Origin: Prevotella sp. UBA2809
Lineage (GTDB): Bacteria; Bacteroidota; Bacteroidia; Bacteroidales; Bacteroidaceae
Length of the DNA: 64,000 nucleotides
NCBI GenBank assembly: GCA_002351725.1
Contig: DEHD01000034.1
Location: 1-64,000 of the forward strand
Reading direction: 5' to 3'
The translations under genes and the position numbers were made by a program. The notes beneath the pieces were generated by a model that saw only the letters and a program-made list of their open reading frames with translations, was not told the origin of the DNA and did not search any database. Shown piece by piece: positions 16,801-24,698 of the stretch. Position 1 is the stretch's first letter, and every line of letters begins with the position of its first letter.

Positions 16801-19800
16801 CGCTGGGCAGGAAATGCTCTTCGATAAAAGCGAGACACTGGTTAGTCTTTTCTGTAAAAAGGCAAAAGAGCAAGCAGCTGCACCTGCATTGGTTTTCAAG
16901 GATAAATGTTATTCCTATCAAGAGCTGGACTCTATTACCGATCGTTTGGCAGCCTTTTTGACCGACCGTTATCATGTTAAGCCAGAAGATACGGTTGGTG
17001 TGATGATTGACCGTTCCGATTTGATGGTTGTCTATCCTTTGGCTATCATGAAAATGGGAGCAGCTTATATGCCTCTTGACTACAAATTCCCGGCAAACCG
17101 ACTACAATTCATGTGTGAAGATGCTGGTGTCAGACTCATTCTTTCAGAAGGAAACCGTGTAAGCAAGGCCTTGCCAGATTTCAAAGGTGAGGTGTGGACA
17201 GCTGAACAACTGAAGAATCTTCCTGAGATTATGACAACACTGGTTGGCCCCCAACCCGACCAGCACTATGTTGTTCTCTATACATCTGGCTCAACAGGCC
17301 TTCCTAAAGGTGTGGTTCTTGAACAACATAGTATCGTCAATTTCTGTTACTGGTATTCCAAAGAGGTCGGGCTTAGAACTGATGACCGGGTGATGGCTTA
17401 TGCCAACTTTGGATTCGATTGCCACATGTTGGATTTGTTCCCAGCCTTAATTACAGGATCTTGTGTTTATGTCATACCTAGTGACATGAGGCTTGACCTT
17501 CCTCTGCTAAACAACTATATGGAGGAACAAGGTATTACAGTGGCATTCATGACAACGCAGGTTGGTCATCTATTTGCCACGACAATCGAAAATCATTCAC
17601 TTCGCGTATTGACGGTTGCTGGTGAGAAACTGATGCCTATGACAGCACCGTCATCTTATACTTTATACAACGGTTATGGGCCTACGGAATGTACAGTATT
17701 TACGTCATATTATCGTCTGGAAGGGAACTATCAACGTTCACTGATTGGTCGTCCATTGCCCAACTATCAGCTTTATGTGGTGAATTCCGACCTCCAGCCT
17801 GTACCGCAAGGTGCCGTTGGCGAACTTATTGTCTTAGGTGAGGGGGTGGCCCGAGGCTATCTGCATCCTGCTGATAAAGACAAAGGCAAATTCACCATGT
17901 TCAGAGGCCAGAGATGCTATAAAACAGGCGACCTTGTGAGATGGACGAATTCTGGAGATCTGGAATATCTGGGACGTATGGACAATCAGGTCAAGCTTCG
18001 TGGTTTACGTATAGAACTCGAAGAAATAGAATTGCGAGCTCTTCAGTATCCACTTATCAGCCAGGCTATTGCGCAAGTAAAAGAGATTGGTGGCGTTGAG
18101 AATCTGTGTCTGTACTATGTGCCCAAAGAGGCCGGTGTTACCATAGAAACAGACGAACTGAAGTCTTTCCTGTCTGAAAAGCTAGTAGCCTTCATGGTTC
18201 CAACGGCTATGATGCAACTGGATAGCTTACCAATGACCCCAAATGGCAAGATTAACCGTAAGGCACTTCCTGTTCCAACGATAACGAGCGAGACACGAGT
18301 AGCACCTGAAACTGAGAAGGAAAAGCAGGTTCTTGAGCTCATTACCGAGATGCTCAAAACTACCCAGATAGGTGTTACCGACAACTTGATATATTGGGGA
18401 TTATCGTCGTTGGCAGCTATGCGCCTGAGCGCACTTCTACAAAAGCGTTTCGAAGTCTATGTGAAGATGGTAGAGATTATGAAACAACCAACGGTTCGGG
18501 CTATAGCTTCTCTGCTTTCTAAGGCTTCTGACAGCACTCTGCAAGTCTTTGAACAACGCGCTTTTTATCCGTTGATGGAGAACCAGTTAGGAATTTATTT
18601 GGAATGGAAGAAGAATCCTGATACCACTCAATATAACATTCCTTTTGTCTATGCTTTCGAAGGAACAGATGCGAACCGCATGGTTAATGCCTTGAAAAAG
18701 GTCGTCAACGCGCATCCATATCTGAAATCCAAACTCATTGAGGTTGATGGCAAAGTTGTCCTACAACGTAATGATGAGGACCCGGTAGAAGTAATCGTCA
18801 GCGAACTCTGTGAAGAGCCAGAGAATGCTTTCTTCCAAAAACGCGTTCTCCCGTTCCATCTGTTAGATAATCAACTCTACAGACTTGAAGTGCTTAAAAC
18901 ACCTTACAAGACCTATCTGTTCTTTGATGTCCATCATATTATCTTCGATGGCTTGTCTGGAAAAGTATTCTTAAATGAATTAAAGCGAGCTTATGAAGGA
19001 GATATTCTAAAGCAAGAGAGCTATCAGGCCTACGACTATGCACTTTATGAGCAAGAAGAACTTCAGAATACAGAAAAGATACAAGAAGCAGAATTGTGGT
19101 ATGACGAATTGTTGGCTGGTGCTAACGCGATATCACTCCCCAGTTATTTAGTACCTGACGGGGACGACTTTGCTAATATCGAAGTCAGCCTGCCAAGTCA
19201 TCAGATTGATACTTTCTGTGCTGTCAATAACATCACGGTGAACAGCTTTATGCATGCTGCCTTTGCTATCTTTGTAAAACGGCTTTTTAAAGAGGAGAAA
19301 CCGCTGTATTTGACCATCAGCAATGGTCGTGACGCAGGTGCCAACCTTCAGCAGTGCATAGGCATGTTCGTCAAGACGATGCCTATCGTCATCACATCAG
19401 AATTAGTGCAAGGACAGTCCACTGCCGATTTTGTAAAAGAGGTACACAAGCAACTCCAGAAAAGCTATAGTCTGGACTACTATCCATACACCAAAATTGT
19501 GGAACGTCACCGAGTGAACGCTGAATTGATGTTCATCTACCAAGGCGAGATCGGGAAAAACTCTCCTTGGGAGAATATGGCACAGATTCCTTTAACATTG
19601 GATACTGCAAAATTCCCGATCAGCATTATTATCATGCCCGAAGCCGATAGTTATCGTGTTACCCTAGAGTATGATGGAAAGCGCTACAATTCTCAGGGCA
19701 TGCGACATATGGTCAAAGCCTTTAGAAATGTGTTATTGAATATGGCTGTCGCGGCTACACTCGGTGATGTAGAACTAATCAGTCCGGATGAGAAGTCTGA

Positions 19801-22288
19801 GTTGCTCGAATTGGGCAGAGGCGAAACTATAGAATACGACCAATCGGAAACCTTTGTTGATTTGTTCCAAAGACAGGCTGCCATATCGCCTGACGCTATT
19901 GCTGTAGTTGACAGCCAGGGAAGTATTACATATCAGGAACTTGACGATCAATCAAGCATATTGGCAAAAGTCCTTATCAATCAAGGTATAGGCAAAGACG
20001 ATTTTGTCGGCATCATGTTACCTAGATGTAAAGAGTTCCTTGTAGCCGTTTTGGGCGTTTTCAAGGCTGGTGGTGCTTATGTTCCTTTGGACCCGGAGTA
20101 TCCGGAGGCACATCTGTCGTATATATTGGATAACGCACAAGCTAAACTCCTGCTAAGTACCAGTTCGTTGGCTATAGAAAAGAACTTTACAGGAAAACTA
20201 TATGACAAGATGCTATTCATTGACGATATAGACTTTAATAGTGAGCCTGTTCCCATTAACCATAGTCATCCTTATTCATTGGCATACATGATATATACAT
20301 CGGGCTCCACTGGTAAGCCTAAAGGCGTTATGATGGAACATAAAGGTCTTTGTGCGTTGATTAAGTGGTTGGTACCAATGGAAGAACTGAAACTTGGGGA
20401 TAGGTGTGCAGAGCATGCAAGTTTCAGTTTTGATGCCTCTTTGCTTGATTTGCTCCCGCCTCTGACCTGTGGTGCAGAAGTCCATATTTTATCTTCGGAA
20501 CTCCGCCTCGACACAGGAGGTATGTGTCAATATTTCAAGGAACAGCGCATTTCAGGCATTTCAATAAGCACTCAGTTAGGCACGGAAATGATCAACGGCT
20601 TTGAACTTCCCCTCCGTTATATGGTTATGGGTGGTGAAAAAATGAAACAGTTGCGCAAGACTTCCGTGAAGCTGATCAATGAATATGGACCTACTGAATT
20701 TGCTGTATGTTCTTCCTACCATATCGTTAATCAGGAAAAAGACGTTAATACTATTCCCATCGGCCGTCCTGTACCTAATAGTATGTCGGTGATTGTAGAT
20801 AATATGGGACATCTTGTTCCTCATGGTATTCCTGGCGAACTCTGTCTGATAGGTCGACAGATGTCACGAGGGTATTGGAGACAACCAGACCAAACAGCCA
20901 GTCAGTTTACTGCATGCCCATTCCTTGACGGAGTGACCATGTATCACACCGGCGATATGGCCCGATGGAACGAGAAAGGTGAATTAATCTATCTTGGAAG
21001 AACCGACAGTCAGATAAAATTCAATGGTTTCAGAATTGAACTTGGTGAAATCGAAAATGAGATGATGACATACCCTTATGTGACTGCTGCTACAGTTCTT
21101 GTATTTAAACGAGGAGACATCAAGACCTTGGTCGGTTTTTATTGTGCAGAGGTATCTGTAGATCCACAAGCCATTCTCCATCACCTGAGAATCTCGCTTC
21201 CTCAGCACATGATACCGCAAATGCTCACTCAGATTGATAAGATGCCTATGACGCCAAACGGTAAAATAGATAAAAAGGCGTTATTGTCTGATGAATTGAT
21301 GAGCGGAATCAACAAGGGCGAGTATATACTTCCTGCCAACGAGGATGAAGAAAAGCTTTATGATATAGCCAAAGAGATTCTTAACATAGAGGATTTCGGT
21401 GTTACTGATGATTTAACCTTTTCAGGTTTAACCTCACTATCTGCCATAAAAATGGCCGATCAAGCCAATCGAGAAGGTCTGTACATCAAGGTCAACGATA
21501 TTCTGAGAAGCAAGTCTATCAGAAGCATTCTGATCAATGAGCAGGCCATTGGAAAATGGGAGGGGTATGATGCCAGCAAGCCTGCAATTGTGTTGATACA
21601 AGGTTTTACTTATTATAAAAAGTTGGAACCGCTAATCAGTAAGCTGTGTCAGCACTACTCAGTCTTTGTCATTGAGCCCATTGATGACCACTATGAGGCA
21701 TTATTCAACGAACAAGAACTAAGTAACCAAGACGTAGTGAAGTTCTATCTTGATTACTTTGAAGCTTGTATGCGTCCAAACGTAAACGTCGAAATGTTCA
21801 TCGGTCATAGCTTTGGTGGTGAATTGGCATATCGTTGTGCCGTACGTTGGCATGAGAAGACAGGCTACATGTCTAAGGTATGCATGTTTGATACTTTTGC
21901 CAATGCTGCTGGCATTGCCCAGGATATACATGTACCAGAAATAGCAGACATGACGCCAGAAGAGGTCTCTGATATCGAAGAATTCAAGGAGTGGAACCAC
22001 CATTTGAGACAAATGCAGGTGTTGAAAGACGACCATGGCATGCCTGTATATGATGGCGACGTGCTTTATTTCCAGGCAGAAAATCTGTCCTTGCAGTTGA
22101 AAACCATTCGTATTAACGAGAATGAGTTTGAAAAGAAGAAACAAGATGATCTAAACAGATGGAAATCTCTTGCCCACCATATAAGCATCTATCCTGTCAT
22201 GGCAGATCATTTCACCATGCTTGACGAACGTTATTGTAGCGAATATATAGAAAAAATAAATGATATTGTTTTATTACATAATTCCTGA
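13862..22288 (+). CDS. Three-module nonribosomal peptide synthetase (A-T-C-A-T-C-A-T-TE)
   Basis: This 2808-residue megasynthase would make a tripeptide or acyl-dipeptide. Adenylation domain 1 (about 1-460) has the FYTSGSTGAPKG P-loop, a YGQTE A5 motif and the PSGKTD A10 lysine. Carrier 1 has GGDS near residue 507. Condensation 1 has HHIIFDG near 679. Adenylation 2 has YTSGSTGLPKG near 1140 and YGPTE. Carrier 2 has GLSSL near 1513. Condensation 2 has HHIIFDG near 1689. Adenylation 3 has YTSGSTGKPKG near 2144 and YGPTE. Carrier 3 has GLTSL near 2521. The C-terminal thioesterase has the GHSFGG serine near 2647 and a candidate catalytic His in MADHFTM near 2781. There are no epimerisation, methylation or reductase domains. 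Domain 1 lacks the Asp that anchors the amino group of ordinary amino-acid substrates. The product is not predictable from the sequence alone. A phosphopantetheinyl transferase must act on the carriers but is not encoded here. Confidence 0.95.
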   Translation: MTQLNTAKFILRLLDSFKTNEDKVAVVDQNGQRQTTYKELFTMACRVAGFLQKKNYPPHSFIGICLPTSVEYLASEIGIWLSGHAIVPMGDKYPKDRIDYIMGHCESPLLIDEDVIQAMMKTAPTENYVLPNEEDINALFYTSGSTGAPKGVLHNFRSLGSPVPLDELLAEQDLYIMGVTMPLFFIASRSLFCVIYRGGCIHLINSEVVKDIHQLENYLAQHCIEFTFLPPSVLANFQSKSPDLKLVMTGAERLSNIYFEDFKLINHYGQTETCGAGATFVVDKSYKTTPIGKPGPHVDYCIMDEEGNEVPQGEEGEFCLKGNLAVGYYKDPISTEKLFKYGWLHTGDIVRQLPDGNLVYVERKDWMVKINGQRVEPGEVEMVIKQVSGVKNAIVKGFTTNDRQYLCSYYIATDNVSEDTIREYLLSKLPAYMVPAYFVRMDSFPLLPSGKTDRKALPAPSDKTESIVRPPYSAPTNNVERQLCEAFEKALNIDHVGIDDDFFELGGDSIRVMEVQTLCPELTLSSRLIYVNRTPKKIAEACEHTEQVSYAQQKDYPLSQTQLGIYVECMSQQGNTLYNNAILFRLADDIDTNRLAHACEAVVEAHPYVKTRLFVDEEGHPRQCRNDEEPYHQQVEIISEAEFMKLKSQLEQPFHLLNDQLFRIRILKTTGSVYLFVDFHHIIFDGTSMQILLQDISSAYENNALQKETWSGFEVAQEEANLRLTESYSMAAEWNKKVFGALDVTSLPIPDNNSEQVSIGENVHLIAIDQETIEQSCRRLGITAQVLTTAAFGYLLGVFTHNREALFATVYNGRNDLKTQRTIAMMVKTIAVHTSWNENTTTREWLQQTKDILLGSMNHDLFSFAELCAFNSHVNSDVLFVYQGGFQTALTLDGHISHPQSLTSNATGKCLFVELLPESQQLQMVIDYQKNRYPESFIRQFAQCYEQIIRQLTLIGNETIRLIDLPLLTTKEYDQMAILGAGQEMLFDKSETLVSLFCKKAKEQAAAPALVFKDKCYSYQELDSITDRLAAFLTDRYHVKPEDTVGVMIDRSDLMVVYPLAIMKMGAAYMPLDYKFPANRLQFMCEDAGVRLILSEGNRVSKALPDFKGEVWTAEQLKNLPEIMTTLVGPQPDQHYVVLYTSGSTGLPKGVVLEQHSIVNFCYWYSKEVGLRTDDRVMAYANFGFDCHMLDLFPALITGSCVYVIPSDMRLDLPLLNNYMEEQGITVAFMTTQVGHLFATTIENHSLRVLTVAGEKLMPMTAPSSYTLYNGYGPTECTVFTSYYRLEGNYQRSLIGRPLPNYQLYVVNSDLQPVPQGAVGELIVLGEGVARGYLHPADKDKGKFTMFRGQRCYKTGDLVRWTNSGDLEYLGRMDNQVKLRGLRIELEEIELRALQYPLISQAIAQVKEIGGVENLCLYYVPKEAGVTIETDELKSFLSEKLVAFMVPTAMMQLDSLPMTPNGKINRKALPVPTITSETRVAPETEKEKQVLELITEMLKTTQIGVTDNLIYWGLSSLAAMRLSALLQKRFEVYVKMVEIMKQPTVRAIASLLSKASDSTLQVFEQRAFYPLMENQLGIYLEWKKNPDTTQYNIPFVYAFEGTDANRMVNALKKVVNAHPYLKSKLIEVDGKVVLQRNDEDPVEVIVSELCEEPENAFFQKRVLPFHLLDNQLYRLEVLKTPYKTYLFFDVHHIIFDGLSGKVFLNELKRAYEGDILKQESYQAYDYALYEQEELQNTEKIQEAELWYDELLAGANAISLPSYLVPDGDDFANIEVSLPSHQIDTFCAVNNITVNSFMHAAFAIFVKRLFKEEKPLYLTISNGRDAGANLQQCIGMFVKTMPIVITSELVQGQSTADFVKEVHKQLQKSYSLDYYPYTKIVERHRVNAELMFIYQGEIGKNSPWENMAQIPLTLDTAKFPISIIIMPEADSYRVTLEYDGKRYNSQGMRHMVKAFRNVLLNMAVAATLGDVELISPDEKSELLELGRGETIEYDQSETFVDLFQRQAAISPDAIAVVDSQGSITYQELDDQSSILAKVLINQGIGKDDFVGIMLPRCKEFLVAVLGVFKAGGAYVPLDPEYPEAHLSYILDNAQAKLLLSTSSLAIEKNFTGKLYDKMLFIDDIDFNSEPVPINHSHPYSLAYMIYTSGSTGKPKGVMMEHKGLCALIKWLVPMEELKLGDRCAEHASFSFDASLLDLLPPLTCGAEVHILSSELRLDTGGMCQYFKEQRISGISISTQLGTEMINGFELPLRYMVMGGEKMKQLRKTSVKLINEYGPTEFAVCSSYHIVNQEKDVNTIPIGRPVPNSMSVIVDNMGHLVPHGIPGELCLIGRQMSRGYWRQPDQTASQFTACPFLDGVTMYHTGDMARWNEKGELIYLGRTDSQIKFNGFRIELGEIENEMMTYPYVTAATVLVFKRGDIKTLVGFYCAEVSVDPQAILHHLRISLPQHMIPQMLTQIDKMPMTPNGKIDKKALLSDELMSGINKGEYILPANEDEEKLYDIAKEILNIEDFGVTDDLTFSGLTSLSAIKMADQANREGLYIKVNDILRSKSIRSILINEQAIGKWEGYDASKPAIVLIQGFTYYKKLEPLISKLCQHYSVFVIEPIDDHYEALFNEQELSNQDVVKFYLDYFEACMRPNVNVEMFIGHSFGGELAYRCAVRWHEKTGYMSKVCMFDTFANAAGIAQDIHVPEIADMTPEEVSDIEEFKEWNHHLRQMQVLKDDHGMPVYDGDVLYFQAENLSLQLKTIRINENEFEKKKQDDLNRWKSLAHHISIYPVMADHFTMLDERYCSEYIEKINDIVLLHNS

Positions 22289-22293
22289 TTGAT

Positions 22294-24687
22294 ATGAAAA
22301 AGTATTTATGTCATATTTTCACAGTGAGCATGATGTTGATGCCTCTTATGGCATCAGCGCAGGAAAAGCAAGATCTTCGTCAGATTTATACTAAGGCAGA
22401 AGAAGCCTATCAGATAGGACAGCTTGACCAAGCCATAGATTTGCTGGAGGGGAATCTTAATGATTTCACTGGTAATCTGCGTCAAAGTGCCCTGCGACTG
22501 GTATCCATCTGTTATCTTGCACAAGATGACAAGGATACTTCAGAGAAATATGCCCGTTCGCTGTTGAGTATCAATCCGTATTATACGTCAGTACAGGACC
22601 CTGTCCGCTTTGAGGATATGATTGCCTTACTAAAGTCGGGACGCAGCTCTACCGTAACGACGGCTTCGAGTCAGGCTGAGAGTATCAACGAGGCACCTGT
22701 ACCCGTAACCGTCATCACCCGCGAAATGATTGACCAGCTCAGTAATAACAAGAGTCTGGGACAGATACTGGCAACATATGTGCCTGGACTGAATGAAGTC
22801 TCCGCCTGGGCCATTTCAAACGTAGCCATGCATGGCGTCTACACATCTAATCAGGAAAAAATACTGGTAATGGAAAACGGGCATCGCCTGAATTTGCGAA
22901 CAACGAATAACGGTAAGCTCGACTATGCTATCAGTACCGAGAAAATTGACCATATTGAGGTATTGCGCGGACCTGCTTCTTCTCTGTATGGTAACGTAGC
23001 TTTGACTGCCGTAGTGAATATTATCACCAAGAACGGAAACGAGGTGAATGGCGTCAAGGGCAAGTATGGTTATGGTTCGTATGGCACTCACCGTGCCGAT
23101 TTTATCGCAGGTACCACACTGCTAGATGCCGACGTGATGGCATGGGCCTCTCTTTATTCTTCCGAGGGTGAAAGAATAGAGATTCCTAAACTTACAGGTT
23201 ACTCCATGACCAAGCATGATGGCTATGCCTATATCAATGGCTATAAAGAGAAGCCATCTTATGATATTGGCTGTACATTGAAATTGAAGGATTTCAATTT
23301 CATGTTCAATTTGAAGAATGGCAAACAGGTGCCACAGTATTCTTGGTATGCAGAGACTTACGACTATGACGCTTTTCGTACCATGGATGGAGCTAAACCA
23401 GGAAACACTATTAATGAGAAACATCTGGAACTGGGTTACACCAAAGAGCTTGGTATAGTCAACCTTAATGTTTCAGCTTATGGTGACTGGTATACCGTAC
23501 AAAACTATCAACCAGTTTCCGACTCGATAATGGGTTACGCATATAACAGTAATGGTGAAGTAATCATTATTGATGGCAAACCCCAAACGAAATTGTACCA
23601 TGGATTGATGCAATTTTTGGATTATCAGGAATATACGTTTGGTGCTATGACAAAAGCCGATGTTAATTATACGCTTGGAAGCATGAAAGGTAATCTACTT
23701 GTGGGCGCGCAATTCGAATACTTCAAACTGGCAAGCAATGATTACACTATGGGAGAGGATTATACCAAGGTTGTGACAACTTATCCAGAAGAAAAGAATA
23801 TGTTACTTGTAGACAGTGAGAAAAGTATTTCTGCTTTTATACAAGGCAAGCACTATTTTACATCGCAATTCATTCTCAATGCAGGTCTGCGATTTGACAA
23901 TAAGTACCGGGCCAACGGAAATAATGTCTCTGCTCTTTCACCACGTGTGGCTCTGATTTACTTCCCCAATGAGAAATTCAGTACAAAACTGTCATATTCA
24001 CGAGCTTTTGTCGATGCACCATATTATACACGTCATAATACTTCTAACGGAGCACGCGGTAGCGAGGACCTTATGCCAGAATATATGAATGCTATCCAGC
24101 TTGACTTCATGGGAAAGATAGACAGCTGGCATCTCAACTACGATGTTAACCTCTTCTATAACCATTTGACGGATATCGTAGTGAATAACCCAAGTACGGA
24201 TCCTACGACGCCTAAGTATATCAACTCAGGTAGTCTGAAAGTAGCTGGTGCTGAGGCAGAACTGAGTTTTAAACTTCCTTCGTTCCGTATTGATGCCAAT
24301 ATGACTTACTTGCGCCCGATAGAAGCTGAAGGCTATTATTACAAAGATCACAAAATTTACAGCATACCAGCTTTCACCGCCAACTTGAACTGCAGTAAGC
24401 GTATAGTGAACTTCAGGAAGCATCTGCTGTGGTTGGCTGCTGGTTTTAAATTCGGTACAAAGACTCTAAACAAAGCCAATAGTCGTATAAAAGACAGTGA
24501 GGATTTTGACCTTAGTGGTAATGCAATCGTTGACTTAGGTCTCAAGTACACCTATCGTGATGCAATCCAATTGTCGCTTGATTGCGATAATCTGTTCGAC
24601 AAGACTTATTACGTCGGAGGTTCGTTTTACGTTCCCTATCAGGCACAGGGACGCAATGTGATGGCTACCGTATCGTTTAAGTTATAA
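22294..24687 (+). CDS. TonB-dependent receptor with N-terminal TPR-like region
   Basis: This 797-residue outer-membrane protein has a signal peptide ending at MASAQ. A helical TPR-like segment occupies about 24-105 (IYTKAEEAYQIGQLDQAIDL, then YLAQDDKDTSEKYARSLL). The plug domain lies at about 125-245, with VPVTVITREMI and IEVLRGPASSLYGNVAL, and the C-terminal part is a 22-strand barrel ending in ATVSFKL. It lacks the carboxypeptidase-like domain of SusC proteins and resembles vitamin/siderophore-type receptors. It begins 5 nt after the NRPS stop and 11 nt before the exporter, so the natural reading is re-uptake of the NRPS product, for example as a metal complex. The helical N-terminus could contact periplasmic signalling partners. 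Confidence 0.9.
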   Translation: MKKYLCHIFTVSMMLMPLMASAQEKQDLRQIYTKAEEAYQIGQLDQAIDLLEGNLNDFTGNLRQSALRLVSICYLAQDDKDTSEKYARSLLSINPYYTSVQDPVRFEDMIALLKSGRSSTVTTASSQAESINEAPVPVTVITREMIDQLSNNKSLGQILATYVPGLNEVSAWAISNVAMHGVYTSNQEKILVMENGHRLNLRTTNNGKLDYAISTEKIDHIEVLRGPASSLYGNVALTAVVNIITKNGNEVNGVKGKYGYGSYGTHRADFIAGTTLLDADVMAWASLYSSEGERIEIPKLTGYSMTKHDGYAYINGYKEKPSYDIGCTLKLKDFNFMFNLKNGKQVPQYSWYAETYDYDAFRTMDGAKPGNTINEKHLELGYTKELGIVNLNVSAYGDWYTVQNYQPVSDSIMGYAYNSNGEVIIIDGKPQTKLYHGLMQFLDYQEYTFGAMTKADVNYTLGSMKGNLLVGAQFEYFKLASNDYTMGEDYTKVVTTYPEEKNMLLVDSEKSISAFIQGKHYFTSQFILNAGLRFDNKYRANGNNVSALSPRVALIYFPNEKFSTKLSYSRAFVDAPYYTRHNTSNGARGSEDLMPEYMNAIQLDFMGKIDSWHLNYDVNLFYNHLTDIVVNNPSTDPTTPKYINSGSLKVAGAEAELSFKLPSFRIDANMTYLRPIEAEGYYYKDHKIYSIPAFTANLNCSKRIVNFRKHLLWLAAGFKFGTKTLNKANSRIKDSEDFDLSGNAIVDLGLKYTYRDAIQLSLDCDNLFDKTYYVGGSFYVPYQAQGRNVMATVSFKL

Positions 24688-24698
24688 AGAAATACACT

